A stretch of DNA of 64,000 nucleotides. Source: Protea cynaroides. Lineage: Eukaryota > Streptophyta > Magnoliopsida > Proteales > Proteaceae. The notes under the pieces were generated by a model. That model did not search any database, had not been told where the DNA came from, and worked only from the letters and a program-made list of their open reading frames with translations. Below are positions 47,462-59,692 of the stretch, one piece after another. How positions within the stretch are numbered: the first letter of the stretch is position 1; each line of letters opens with the position of its first letter. The DNA is taken from contig CM053274.1 in assembly GCA_028583415.1 (NCBI GenBank), positions 93,962,549 through 94,026,548 on the forward strand. Direction: 5' to 3'. Made by a program: the position numbers and the translations under genes.

Positions 47462-49500
47462 GACTAAAGATCAAGGGAACAAACCATCAGTTATCATGCA
47501 GAAAAATAAAATCAGATGTCACCGGTTGGCCTTAAGAATCAAACAGAATAGTTATACAAAAGATGGTAGAACAGTAAAACATTAGCACCATTGATGCTAG
47601 TAAGAACCAAATGGCTGTAAAGCTTTTTCTTTAATTTAAAAAATAAAAAAATAAAAAACTCCTAGGATTACTAGAAAAGCTTATCGCCAAATTGCAATTT
47701 ATTAAAGCTGTTAGAATAACCATTCAGGGGCTAAATCTTCCTGAAAGGTACATGAAGCATCCTCATTGAAAGAAATATTTGGGACCCTGCCCCATATTTC
47801 ATGTTCTTTTCTATTTAAGGACTTCGACTTTGGAATTTGGATACAGCAAAGTTGTGGGTTGAGTTATAAAAGGCGATACAGAAAAGAGCCATTTTTGGAC
47901 ATCATTTTCTCTCATCCCATTTCAATACCAGATTGTAAAAGAACAATATCACAAACTAGGAGAGAGCACTTTTAGTTTACAATTTGACTAGCTATGAGTT
48001 TTTCAGTTTGGAATTTTGAGGTAATACTACTTTTCTTTCTGGGGACTTTTCAGATTTGAACATTTTTAAGGATAGCGCCAAGGATATCCGAGGGAAGGAG
48101 CCTACTCGATTGACAAGCATAGCTTTGATAGCTGCTTTATTTGCTTGTGATCCAGGAATTGTTTAAAAAATAGGAAGCGAGCCATAAGCAGTGATAGGCT
48201 CCCTCCCATCCCTTTCTTTTTTTCTCCCCCCAACTCTAACAGCGCCTTCATGCCTACTAACACTAGTTATTTCGGTTTTATACTGGCGGCTTCAACTATA
48301 ACCCTAGCTCTCTGATCCTAAAGAATCCAACTACTCCAGATGCACACGAATTCCCCAATGAAAACCAATTGAAAATGTACTAAAAGGCATTCTCAAAGGG
48401 AGGCGCAAGAGGGAGCAGTAGCTGTTAGACTAAGGGTTTCCTTGTTTGTCAGCAATTTTCAAATATAAGAATTAGCATTACACGTCAAAACAAATATAAT
48501 TTTCACAACTGGCAATTTTGTTTATCTCCATCAAAACAAACTTATACACATTCCGACATACACTTATTCAATTACTATTTATATCACCATTGCATATAGA
48601 TTAAACTAGACAGTTGTTGAGACCCTCCCCCCACGCCAACCCCCCAAAAAAGACAATTGTTAGGGGAAAACGAACATATTTCCAAACCACCCTTACCTGC
48701 AAGTAGGAAGTATAAATTAGAACCGTGTAAACTCCCAAAGCTTTTTTTTTTTTTTGTTAGGGGGAGAGTTGGTGTCCTAATAACTATCTATCTGCCCCTT
48801 AGGACTTTGACCAGGAGAGTTGAAGTTGAACCCATGACCTCATGGATGCCTGCACTCAACTGGCAGGACACCAACCAACTGCTTTACTCCTAAACCTTAT
48901 TATAGCCGAGTATGCTCAACTTTTCTGAGATTACTCAAACATAGTTGATGATAAAATTGGTTATAGAGTAAAAACTCACATAGAAGCAAATTCCTTGGTT
49001 TTGTATCTCACGGAAACATGTAAAGCAAGCACACAAGCGACCCTCCTGTTTATACTCATAGAGTCTTAGTAATCACGTAGTTTTTTATGTAAAACACAGA
49101 GATAACATCTCATTGAACCCTACCACGGTAAAATGCATTCATACATAGAATTTTTCAAGCTAGAATCTAATAAACTACTAGCGCATACCAAGACAATCCA
49201 TAAACAGCATATATTAGAAGGGGAAAAAATCGATGCAGAAAACCAGAATTCATATCCAGTATGTTTAACCTAAAAGCGAGGAAAAATCAGAGAACTCCGA
49301 GTACAAAAGGATTGCTCAAACTTCATCCAACTTCTGATCGTGATACTTCGATTCATCGAAAGGAATAAAAAATGAGGTTCGAGAGAACAGTTTGACCAAC
49401 CTGAAATCAGATTCTCTTCTCTTAAACCGAAGTAATTTGTTCGCTTTCCGAATGCTTCTGTGGTCTGCAGAAGTGATTATTTTGTTACTCCCCCCTTCCT
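47462..49500 (-). other. Probable 5' UTR intron and leader of the L36 gene
   Basis: An acceptor-like GATCTTTAG lies 2 bases before the L36 ATG, and a donor-like TTTCAG|GTTGGTC lies near 49402 on the minus strand. If both are used, most of this block is a leader intron. It contains a SINE-like element at 48742-48892. Otherwise it is AT-rich with no coding signal. Confidence 0.35.
48742..48892 (-). mobile_element. Candidate tRNA-derived SINE
   Basis: On the minus strand the unit starts near GCAGTTGGTTGGTGTCCTG (box A-like). It has GTCATGGGTTCAACTTC (box B-like, GGTTCAA) about 45 bases later. It ends in AACAAAAAAAAAAAAAA (T run at 48742-48755 on the plus strand). The spacing fits an RNA polymerase III promoter with an A tail. 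No clear target duplication was found. Confidence 0.45.
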
Positions 49501-51321
49501 TACACCAGCGTGAGTGTCGTTTGGCGGTGTTTGCCTGTTCGGAAACTGGTGTAAAAAGGAAAGTTTCCTCGATAATGTCCTTATTGGATTGTTTGACACA
49601 TCGGAAATTTACGTTTTTCTTAGGAAAATATTTAAGAAAATATTTCCCCCCACCTCAAGATTGAGGCCTTTGAAGATAAGGGTATCAACGGGACGTTTTG
49701 AGTAATTGGGATGGTTCTTTATCGGTTCGGTCTGAAATGGGTAATTCCTTGAATCGTCTCACTTGCTAAATGATGCCAAACCAAGATCTTGTCCCATTTA
49801 ATAATTGGATGATTTGATTTCGATTCCTTAATGATTCCAAATACTATTTACCAAGAAAAACTTTTTCATATTTATGAAAGACATTATTTAAGGGTATCAT
49901 CAGGTTGGTATGGATTAGGTCAAATCATTGATGTGTTTTTCAGGTTAGACCAAGTGAACTGTACATATTAACTAATGGTTCAGTTTTGGATTGTTATTGG
50001 ACTTAGTTTATCAGGTTGGAATGGGACTGATTCAGGTTGAAAGTCCAGTAGGAAATCCATTATGCTCATCCAGAAAACAAAAGTATTGAAATTAGGGTTT
50101 GATATTCGGTTTGATCCAAGCCATTATTGAGTTCAGGCTCATCGATCTGATTTTTCAAACTAGTTTCGGACTAGCTCAGACTGGACTGGACCGGTAGAAT
50201 ATGCCTACTTCAATCTGAAACATGTCTAATAACTGTTCAATCCAGATTGGCTTCGGATTAATTCGGCCAGCTTGGATCGGACTACAAGTTGGGTCCCAAA
50301 ATAAACACCTATCATGATTTATGAAAGAGAGTTTTTCTTAATACATTATTTATGTAAGAAACAAAAAATATGAGCTCAAACTTCTCAAATATCAATTAAA
50401 GATAAGACTCATCCTTATATTATCAAATATAAAATCTAAATGATGATACAGCCTACAGGCCTAACTAACTTCAGATAATAACATGGTACAATAGAAAATA
50501 TTTTATTGGAAAATTTACATGTACATGTATGTAAGGGTATCAATTTTGAGACCCGACCGGTAGCCCGAAACCGAATTGTTAGTAGACATATTTCGGTTGA
50601 GGTATGACATACTCTACCTGTCCTAGTTAAGGTGCACAGTGCAGCCCACCGAGCTGAACCTCTTAATGGGCATGTTTCGGTCAACCCCTATAAAATCTGA
50701 TACCGATTTGATCCAGACCAGCCCTTGGACACCCTTACATGTATGAACCTAGGATACCTATACAAAATATATATGCAAACCCATCCATATAGCAACTAAA
50801 AGAGAAGATGGGATAGAGTTTATATATGCATACTTAGGGACATCTATGTTAAACGATTTTGTCCCATGGCTGACATCGATCACCAGCCAAGCTGATTTTT
50901 GGCCTTGCTTGAGAAGGCCGGGCTTTGGTTCAAACGTCTGATTCCTAGTCCTTTCTCGGGTTGGGTTTTGCAATTATTGGCCACAAATTTGCCTTTGTAT
51001 CAATCAGGCCGGTTCAATTGCCCAGCCCATATGGCCATACCTATACTCCAGACTGAATGGGCCTCTTTGGAGAACAGATTAATTATATCACCCTCACGAT
51101 GAATTGGCGAATTATTGGGCCGAATTGAATTTGAACCAGCGTAGACATTTTTCCAAAGAATTTTTAATCTATCGTCGTTAAATGCTCGGGTAGAATAAAT
51201 TCTAGGTTTATTGATAATCAATAATCAATTGGCACCGTAACGATACCGTACCATACCTGTTTAGTAAGGTTCTTGTTTAAAAATTCTCTCTCTCTATATA
51301 TATATATATATATTTATTTTA

Positions 51322-51799
51322 GAAAATTTCTCATACCATCCTTGGACTTTGGTCCAAATACACCGATTACCCTAAAGTTGACAACAATTACAATCGTACC
51401 ACAAATCTAACAGTGTTAAATAAAAAAAAATTTAAAGACAATTTCAACCTTATTGCGTTTACCCCAAAAAAAAGTGAATTGATTTTTTTAAACCTCTATA
51501 AATATGAAATGATGAAATGACCAAAGTATCTTTGCAAACCTTTATATAAAAAAACACTTTTGTTCTCTCATTTTTCACTATTATGGTCTTTTTACAATAC
51601 CCATAAAGGTATTTGAACCTTAAAAAAAATAAAATTGTACTGACATCAACAATTAACAAAAAAAAAAAAAAAAAAAACTAACAGAGAGGGCCTCTGTGTA
51701 ACTATGTTGGTATTTAGGGGTGGTCGGTGTAATTGTTGTTAACTTTATGATAGTAAGTGTGTTAGGACCAAAGTCCAAGGGTGGTATGAGTATTTTCTC
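51322..51799. mobile_element. Inverted-repeat transposon relic (MULE-like MITE)
   Basis: The left GAAAATTTCTCATACCATCC continues into TTGGACTTTGGTCC, and the right end is its inverted copy (GGACCAAAGTCCAAGGGTGG, then TATGAGTATTTTC). Inner arms AAAGTTGACAACAATTACA / TGTAATTGTTGTTAACTTT extend the match to about 90 bases. Both flanks contain ATATATTT-type sequence, a possible target duplication obscured by AT richness. No transposase is present. Confidence 0.75.
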
Positions 51800-53915
51800 A
51801 TATATTTTTTGGTAAATGGAACAAAAATATGAGAATCTTAATTACAACATGGTTTAGAATACTCCAACATGGTTTAGAATATTCCAACATCCAGTGAAAA
51901 AACAAATCAATGAAAGTCATGACGATTGATATTGCATAAGATTTAATTTATTCTACTCTATAATTAATGTCACTAATCCTTATCATCAAACTATTAATTT
52001 TCTAAGCTACTTGTTTTCAATTTAATTTGATTGATGCAACATTAACATTTATTTTTTTCATGCACCCATAGTACTTTACCATGTTTAGGGGTCAGAAAAC
52101 ATTCCCCACTAAAGCCTCCTAAACCAATGTTAACCACTCTTCTCACATAATGATCATCATTGAAATTTTTTTCTTAACTAGGCACGAGGACAAAAGTCCA
52201 GATCATCTCCCTGACACGGTTCTCTCTCCAAGGGATCTGGATCCCCTGTTGTGCAACAGTGTGGGATCCAATGGCTAGGACATCCTGGGATACGCATTCA
52301 ATGATGTTCAGCTTTTGAGTACACATATTTGGGAGCCTGAGAAGGTTTCAAGGGACTATTTTAACCTTGGAGATTGATTCACGAGACTTGCATCCCATAA
52401 GAGGTGAATACAATCTTAAGGATAATGACCTGTGACACGACTCAATCCTATCGTTAATTTGGTTCTTCAAACTGTAACTGTTCAAACTTTATTTACAGTA
52501 CATTGATATGAATAATACTTATGTATTAATATGTATAACATTAATATATACATGAAGTGTTAAGTCTTAAATTTATTTATTACTATTTTTTACTACGAAA
52601 ACAAAAAGAACAAACAAGACCCATGAACATGTTTTGAGTTTGATGGTGTTAGTTTAGAAAGAACATATTTTCCGGTGTGGTGGAAATCTTCCAAACTTTA
52701 CCAATCAATATGCAGAAGAATTTGATGTCATTAAGGGGGACCCACAATCTGAGGGAGGAATATTGGAGGATACAGTGTTATTATGTGAAATGGGCGGGGA
52801 AAAAAAATCCTTTTTCACAATCCTTTGGAGAGAGGCTTCTGAGCCACAAAAATGTCACGAGAGTGGACCTTAGGAAACGACTGGTCGTGATATTTGCACA
52901 CGTCATGGCCCTCATCTGATATGGCACCATAGTCACTTCACATGTCAGACTCATCATGACGTGGCACATGTCACGTATTGGCCCTTTTTCATGCAAGCTT
53001 GTGTCACTCTCCAGAGTCTCCATTACCCTGTAGCTCTCAACCTTCCTTGTTGCTGCTGTCATCAGGAGCTAGCGTCGCCACCAGTTCACACCAGAGGGTT
53101 TCAGTCACTTTCGTTGCCATGAAGAAAGATGGAGATGATTTATAGCGACTGAAGTTGGAAGCCCACCTAACTTATCAGAATAATTAAAATCTGGTTCAAA
53201 GTTGAACCAGTTGTTAGACCACTTGGTTTACCCGGTCAGTCACCCGGTCTTTTGTCTTGACAATATAACTTTGAAACAAGTTAACCCAATTATATGGAGG
53301 CTGGTCAGACCGGAAGTGTAGTTGACTCTTCTTCATTGGTTCCACTAGCTTCCATAGGTTTTAAATATTAAATATTTCGAGTTTGGATCATCTACATGTA
53401 CATGTACTCTTCATGGGATCTAAAATGGTGTGAGATCCACTGGATATAAACGATGATGAGATCCCAAGGAGGATACTAGCATGCAAGTGAACTATTGTCA
53501 AATATTTCAGTTAGGAGAAAGTGTTTCTTGTCTATTTGTATGGCTCCTGCAATGGGGAGCACGCGTAGAGAAATCCAACTGGGGGTGAGGTTGTCATGTT
53601 AACTCTCTTGAGTTTGGGCTCAAGTACACATTACTGGACACGAATCTTTTGTCTTTCAGTTACTTGTGTATGGACAAGGTACACCACCCTAAATCTTTAT
53701 TTCTTTTTAGGATAAGATTTTTGAAGGGCCTTTCTGGAAAAAAAAATTGGGAAAAAATTCTCATTGTGTCCGAATTCGTCCCATCACAATTCTTGTGAAA
53801 TGATGCCTATGCCCTCAATGCATTCTTCCCATTGGCTGAGATGTTCGCGTAAGCTACACACAATTAGATAGCAATCATAGGATCAACAACAGCCAATACT
53901 GATACATGGCTATAC

Positions 53916-54157
53916 GGATTCACATCCTCTCCTCCCAGTGATTCAGGAGGATGGAGATACCCCCATTGGATGGGAGACACGTGGGGCTCTGGTGAATCCA
54001 AGCCCTCCATCCTAGCCAACACCCCTTGTCGGCTCAGCTTGTCTGTTCGGTGTCGGCTCAAATAGAGGGCTAGGATTTACAAGAACCCCAGGTGTAGACC
54101 ATCCATCCAGGCCGTCACCCCTCTTCCCGAATCTCAGGGAAGAGGGGATTTGAATCC
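53916..54157. mobile_element. Foldback MITE, class A copy 4
   Basis: It begins GATTCACATCCTCTCCTCCC and ends GAAGAGGGGATTTGAATCC. The core TTGTCGGCTCAGCTTGTC followed by a GTGTCGGCTC block matches the other class A copies. Confidence 0.75.
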
Positions 54158-55272
54158 GGCTGATACAATATTGGATTCAGCATTTTGGGTAGACACAAGG
54201 GCAAAAAGGTTGACATCTTAACATATAGCACCAATACATATCTGATATGTATCTAATCCCAAATCAATATCTTAACTCACTGATACTTGTTCTGATCCCG
54301 TGAACTTAAACCATGCTAACATTGCATTTGGTAACAATTCCATCATGCGAGAGTCATCTTCTTGTAAAAGTATGGATGTAAATGGATCGAATTCGAATCT
54401 GATATACCAATATATATTCAAATTTGAATCTGTTTACCAACTATCCTATCCGAATCTGATCTGAAATCCTACGGATGTATTAAAACCAAATTCGGATCCG
54501 AATTTGAAATTTAACCAGATATCAAGTTAAAATTTGATTTAAATCCAAAAAATAGAATTAAAATACAAATTCCAAGGAAAAAGGGAGAAAACTTAAACGG
54601 TTATATAAACATTAAGGCTATATGACTTAACACTCTAAAATCTAAGTTATATGTATTTTAACATTAGGTTAAACGGAACACATATAATCCTAACCGTTTG
54701 ACTGATATCCAAATCCAACACTTTCTATCTGATTTCGAATCCAAATCCGATTATTCGAATCTAGATTCCCCTAAATGGATGCAAGTTGGAATCTGAATTT
54801 CTAATTATCTATGTACATCCTCCATACGTAGAAGTGTTTTTTTTTTCAATTCTATTTCGTGAGAATAATCTTTGGTTTAGAATTAACATTTAATAAAAAT
54901 ATTTCAAAGTAATCCAGAAAAAAAGAACAAAAACATTGGTAGATGGGTCCACCCTGCTCCTCATGTTGCTAAATTGGGACCCATAGATTGATTGTAACCA
55001 TATATAAGAGACAAGCAGCGGATCACGTGGTGACAATGTTATCAGTGATACTGATCGCTCTTGGAAGGCCATTCCAATCATTAAACGAAATGGCCATAGG
55101 AACATGGTGAGAATATAACGATATTATCTTGTTCAATGGAATATTCTTCTCTCTCTCTCTCTTCTTTCCTTGGAAAACGATCCATAAAGCATATAATTGG
55201 TATGAGATACAACATACAATGCTGAGACTTTGGGTTTGTAATTGAAAATAGAAGGTACTTAATTTGGCAAAA

Positions 55273-55412
55273 AAATCCTCTCCTGTCCATCTGTCATCGA
55301 TTAAGGGTGAGATTTCAGTTGGTTCATCTCCTTATGTATTGGTAGGCGAGTCGATTGATCCCCAGCCTTTGGATCAGCAGCAGGAACCTCCTGCCATAGG
55401 AGAGGATTTCAG
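55273..55412 (+). mobile_element. Foldback MITE, class E copy
   Basis: The ends AATCCTCTCCTG and AGGAGAGGATTTCAG are inverted. The core matches 20005-20150 (GATTTCAGTTGG, CATGTATTGGTAGGCGAG, TTGGATCAGCAGCAGGAACC). Confidence 0.75.
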
Positions 55413-55748
55413 TCCCTTAATTTAACTTTTTTTACTATCTTGGGACCAATCATATGGAGCGTTGATGTTATTTTTTTCTTGCTATGGGTGTAAATAGAAT
55501 GATTCTCATTCAATTCTGAAATAACTCGATCTATGTGATTGTGTGATCAATATGAGCCCATAGGACTAGTCAAACCAAAAGTATGGATACTCGTCTTTAG
55601 TAAAAAAAAAAATATGTTTGTTACACAATTCAAATCCCCACCCTATTTATTCAAGGATACGAAAGATAGAGGACTCATCTCAACTTTAAATATTTGAATA
55701 TAAAATGTTTAACTATTGGCATATGTTGGCAGAGGCGTGTTCCTTAGT

Positions 55749-55895
55749 ATCCAAATCGTCTCTTGCCAACCTGCCGCCTGCCAAGGGCCGGATTTCAGTC
55801 GGCCCACCTCCCCATGTATTGGCAAGTGGGCAAACTGATCTCCAAGCCCTTGGATCAGCCGTAGGACCTTCCTGCCGCAGGAGAGGATTTGGATC
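55749..55895 (+). mobile_element. Foldback MITE, class E copy
   Basis: The ends ATCCAAATCGTCTC and GAGAGGATTTGGAT are inverted. The core is GGATTTCAGTCGGCCCACC then CATGTATTGGCAAGTGGGC. It lies only about 340 bases from the previous copy in the same orientation, though both copies have distinct flanks. Confidence 0.75.
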
Positions 55896-56221
55896 TTGTT
55901 CCTTAACAATATGAATGTGATACAATGTGGGCCTTTCGATGAAATCATATAATGTGGATCTCAATCCAATGAAATTTGATCCATGAGTGTAGTAAGGCCA
56001 GCGTACCAGTCAAATATTGATGGGATATGATTGGATCTATAAACCCCTTGCTTGATTTGGATACCTCTAAAGGGTTACAATGGCAAATTATATTGGATTT
56101 TCAATTATCCATATATATTCTGAACAAAACGGAGGAAGCTGCACCAATAGACTTTTACATTTGCTTATGCCGGTAGCGTCAAGTCAGTTTTAATACTTGT
56201 TTGCCACCTCTTTAGTTAACC

Positions 56222-56455
56222 TGGGTATTGGTAGGAGACTCAACTACCTTCAGCCGATGCTCGACATATGGCATCGACTGAATCTGAGTCGATCATGGAT
56301 TTGATAAGGTGAAACACAGAATGTTTTCATCTTATGCACCAACGCATTGAGGTCGGCTCGGATTCAACTGATGCCACGTGTCGAGCATCTGCTGAAGGCA
56401 GTTGAGTCTCCTACGGACACCTGGGCAGGAAATGATTTGGATTCCCAAGTTAGAG
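56222..56455. mobile_element. Foldback element, class D
   Basis: Long inverted arms: GTAGGAGACTCAACTACC then TTCAGCCGATGCTCGACA on the left, and TGTCGAGCATCTGCTGAAGG then CAGTTGAGTCTCCTAC on the right. The right terminus AATGATTTGGATTCC has the shared family signature; the left terminus is eroded. Confidence 0.65.
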
Positions 56456-58042
56456 GGACGTACAGTTAATGGTCAAATTAATCGTGGTCATTATCTACAA
56501 GGGCTGCATTTGGCAACAATTTCTCTCTGCCGGAGTGTTTTTTTTTCCTGCTAAAGATACTTTTGTAAGTTTCTATTTTTGGGAAGCACTTTTATAAGAA
56601 AGTGACACATTTCCCGTTTGATAACAAATGAGAGAGGGGTTGCATCATCTCACGAGTAGTCTGTGAGGGTGGGATTCCGGGTGGGGAAACAAACGTTTCT
56701 CTAGTCATGATTCAATGGTTAGAGTTCATATTGATTGATGTCTAGATCCATATGTATCGAATGAATTCTAATAATTGGATCATGGCTGGTGTCTCTCCAA
56801 TGACGGAAGAGAATCCAAATCTCTGGAAGTGAGGGAGGAATCAAGAAAAATGATGCAAATGGGATATTCTTAATGGCATAGCCATAAATGGCTGTTGGAT
56901 CGCACAAAACCCATTCAACCACTTAGATGGTTTGAATTAGGGGTGTTAATTGGTTGGTCTCAGTCAAGCCTAATCAGTCTCCACCAATTTAATTCCTTTT
57001 ACCGTGACCAATGTGTTTAACTAATCAATTCTTATTTTCGAGACATAGACACGTTTATATTTGGTCCGACCGATGTCGGTCCCTAATCCGTCTCATATTA
57101 ATCAGTCTAATTGATCTATTATCAAACTTCAATGATGTAAACCAACCAACCCATGTTTTGTTGTAATTGATCATTATTGATTATATATTCACAACGTAAT
57201 AGCCAATTTAAGTTCTTAATGAAAAGAACATAATGTGAATATAATGCAAATGAAGAGGGAGAATGAGGATGACAAATGAGACATTTAGCCATTTGGGGTT
57301 TAGGCCTCTTAAGATTTAGTTTAATGATCATTTAATTGATCGATTTCGGATTCGATCCAAATCGACAGGTTACACACTTACACTGTGAAGTATCGATTAA
57401 TAATTGATCCGAACCTAAGCCGGACACGTTTAGTAAACCGTCCGTGTCAATCAGGGTTTTAATCAGGAGATCTGATTAAGAGGACTAACCCACCCATTTA
57501 ATTAGCCGAAAAGAGGGGACACTACGGCTGTGGAAAACTGAATACAATATCCTATGACTGCTGTTTGATCCGAATAAAAAACCATCAAAGTTTACATGCA
57601 TGTATGTCCATTCATCCATACATATATACATACATATCCATTCATTCATCCACACATAGAAATGTATGTGAGTTAACCAAATCCTTTTTTGACCCCTTAA
57701 TTTATTTGACAAAAATTGAAAAAATTCTTTTATTATTATTAAACAAAAATTGAAAAAGTAGTAGAGCAGAAGCAGAGAAGAATTCAAGTTTTCAACAGGA
57801 AAAAAAAAAATTCCATTTTGCAGATGAATCAAAACTCCAAAAACCAAATCTTCAAGGAGATCAAATGTCTGTTCCTTAGCTGTCAGACGACACAGAAAAA
57901 GCTACCATATTTACAACGGATGAACTGGACTGGACTCGACTGCAACTACTACTTTATCCTTAGGGAAATTTACAAAAACTAAGTTAAGAAACTAAAATCA
58001 GAGACAAAAATCACAAGATGATAACTGCAATTGCAGAGAGAT

Positions 58043-58519
58043 CTAACATGAATAAGCCATTCTCTGCGGCTGCACACGATCCCTGAGAATTCCATTGTAT
58101 AAAGCCATTCGATTAGAAGGAATTTGCTGAACCTTATGGTTTGAAGACCTACAAATTTGATTCACCATCATTGATTTCTTACTCTGTTCTCTCCTGAACT
58201 CCTCACCGTTTCCAATCGGATCCACCACATCAGCTGCGAAGTGAACCCTTTTCTTCTTATTCTTATCTCTCTTCTTTCCATCTGAACACAAATGCAGAGA
58301 ATTAAAAAAAAAAATAACAAAAGAAGTAAAAATATAAAACAGAGAGTTTGGAAAGCCTATGTACCTACCTGAAGAGATGCAGGACCGTAGAATTCTCGGC
58401 GAAGAGTCGGAAGTCTGATGAAGAGGCTTCTGGCGGCAGAAAGCGAGGAGAATTATAGTTCCTGATAACGCCATGGCAGTTGCTAAGACCATCCCTTGCG
58501 AACTCAGAATCGAAGACAT
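58043..58519 (-). CDS. Small single-pass membrane protein of a plant-specific unknown family, two exons
   Basis: Function is unknown. Exon 1 is 58519..58369, donor CAG|GTAGGT. The intron is 58368..58282 (87 bases, ends GTGTTCAG). Exon 2 is 58281..58043. 151+239=390 nt, 129 aa. The N-terminus MSSILSSQGMVLATAMALSG continues into TIILLAF, a signal-anchor-like helix (about residues 10-28). It is followed by CRQKPLHQTSD, then a basic stretch DGKKRDKNKKKRVHFAADVV and a conserved-looking tail QIPSNRMALYNGILRDRV ending MAYSC. I recall uncharacterised plant proteins with the same layout (KKRVHFA.DVV and NR.ALYNGILRDR). The start context CACCATGT is strong. An intron-retained reading would add hydrophobic residues and still stay open, so splice use should be confirmed. 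The basic tail probably faces the cytosol. Confidence 0.85.
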   Translation of the reverse strand: MSSILSSQGMVLATAMALSGTIILLAFCRQKPLHQTSDSSPRILRSCISSGRYIGFPNSLFYIFTSFVIFFFNSLHLCSDGKKRDKNKKKRVHFAADVVDPIGNGEEFRREQSKKSMMVNQICRSSNHKVQQIPSNRMALYNGILRDRVQPQRMAYSC

Positions 58520-59164
58520 GGTGGAGAAGCTAAGAGAAAAGGAGAAAACAGAGGAGCGAGCGAAGACGAAGAAGAAGAACGGAAGAAAAAGAGAAAGCGA
58601 AAGCGGTTTTATTTTGTTTGGAAACCGGTCGAAAAGGGTGAGGCGTTACAACTGTCGTATGTAAAGTTGGATGACCGACTGATGGACCAATGAGTGGGAA
58701 TTTGTTTATTCTTTTGAGGACATTTACGGAAATTCGTAAACAGGGTTTTCATTTGTATGCTTTTGATAGTGACCATGGAGTTCGTTAGCAAGTTGACAGA
58801 CACTTTTTTTTTTATTTTATTTTATTTTATTTTTTTCTTTTTAATTTTCTTATGATATGGGAGATGAAATATGTCGCACAATGGTCTGCTAATGTCCACC
58901 ATCAAAATCAAACAAAATCATATCCTTTTTTTATTTCGTGGTTTAAGTTCACGGTATCAGAACAGGTATCTATTACTCAGAAAACTAATATTAGATTAGA
59001 TAAATATTAATAGTATCGGTTTATTACAAATACTAATATTCTTACGATGCATTCGATTCGAATGCCTTAAGCCATGTCTCACGTGATCTGGTCCCTTGAA
59101 TATTTCTTATGCCAAACCTCTTCTTTTTTATTTTTTTATTTAAAATGAGATCAAGGATCCATAT

Positions 59165-59625
59165 GTTAAAGATCCTCTCCTGTCAACCTAGTCCACTAGA
59201 TGTACATATAAAGGAATGGAATTCATTAGCACGCATGGATGACAGATGGGCTGGTTGATGGAAGAAGATTTCTGTCCTAAAACAGGGGGCTTGATCATTA
59301 ATGAACAGAGAGAGTATTTACAAATTGAAAAACAGGGGGAAAAGATCATCTTCCGTCATCCAGTCCATCAGAAGCGTTGGGATGGAATTCATGTATAGAA
59401 ATCGTCTCCAGCCGCTGGAGACTCTCCAACGCGATCTAATAGTTGGAGTTTATCGGGAACTAGATTGGAAAAACTCCAACCGTTGGATCATCAGCGGTGA
59501 CTCTTTAGCAACCGGAGACGATTTGAACCTATAATTCATTAGCATACGTGGACGACTGATGTGCTTGGTGATGGAAGAAATTCTAGTCCCAAAACAGGGG
59601 CTTGATCATTAATGAGGGGAGAGAA
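59165..59625. repeat. Tandem duplication of about 165 bp, second copy interrupted
   Basis: Shared phrases are AAGATCCTCTCCTGTCAACC / AAGATCATCTTCCGTCATCC, GGAATTCATTAGCACGC / AATTCATTAGCATACG, GATGGAAGAA, and AAAACAGGGGGCTTGATCA followed by TTAATGA. Copy 1 is 59165-59330. Copy 2 is 59340-59396 plus 59534-59625, interrupted by the foldback element. Confidence 0.8.
59398..59530. mobile_element. Foldback MITE, class G, inserted in a duplicated block
   Basis: The ends GAAATCGTCTCCAG and CCGGAGACGATTTGAACC are inverted. Inner arms CTCCAAC..ATAGTTGGAG and ACTCCAACCGTTGGA make further hairpins. It is flanked by AATTCAT on both sides (a 7-bp duplication). The intact GGAATTCATTAGCA of copy 1 shows the empty site. 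Confidence 0.8.
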
Positions 59626-59655
59626 TGTATGAGATACAACTATACACTGCTAGCG

Positions 59656-59692
<37 letters not shown>

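Larger units (their letters stand above)
49501..58042. other. 8.5-kb gene desert with small transposons
   Basis: No coding gene is supported. It holds an inverted-repeat element at 51322-51799, foldback elements at 53916-54157, 55273-55412, 55749-55895 and 56222-56455, and a possible degenerate element at 54369-54829 with GTATGGATGTAAATGGATC-type ends. Low-complexity tracts include (AT)n near 51295-51311 and an A run near 51658-51677. Bases 49760-51290 and 56900-57480 are low-complexity, repeat-like DNA rich in GGTT/AACC words with no clear boundaries. Confidence 0.6.
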
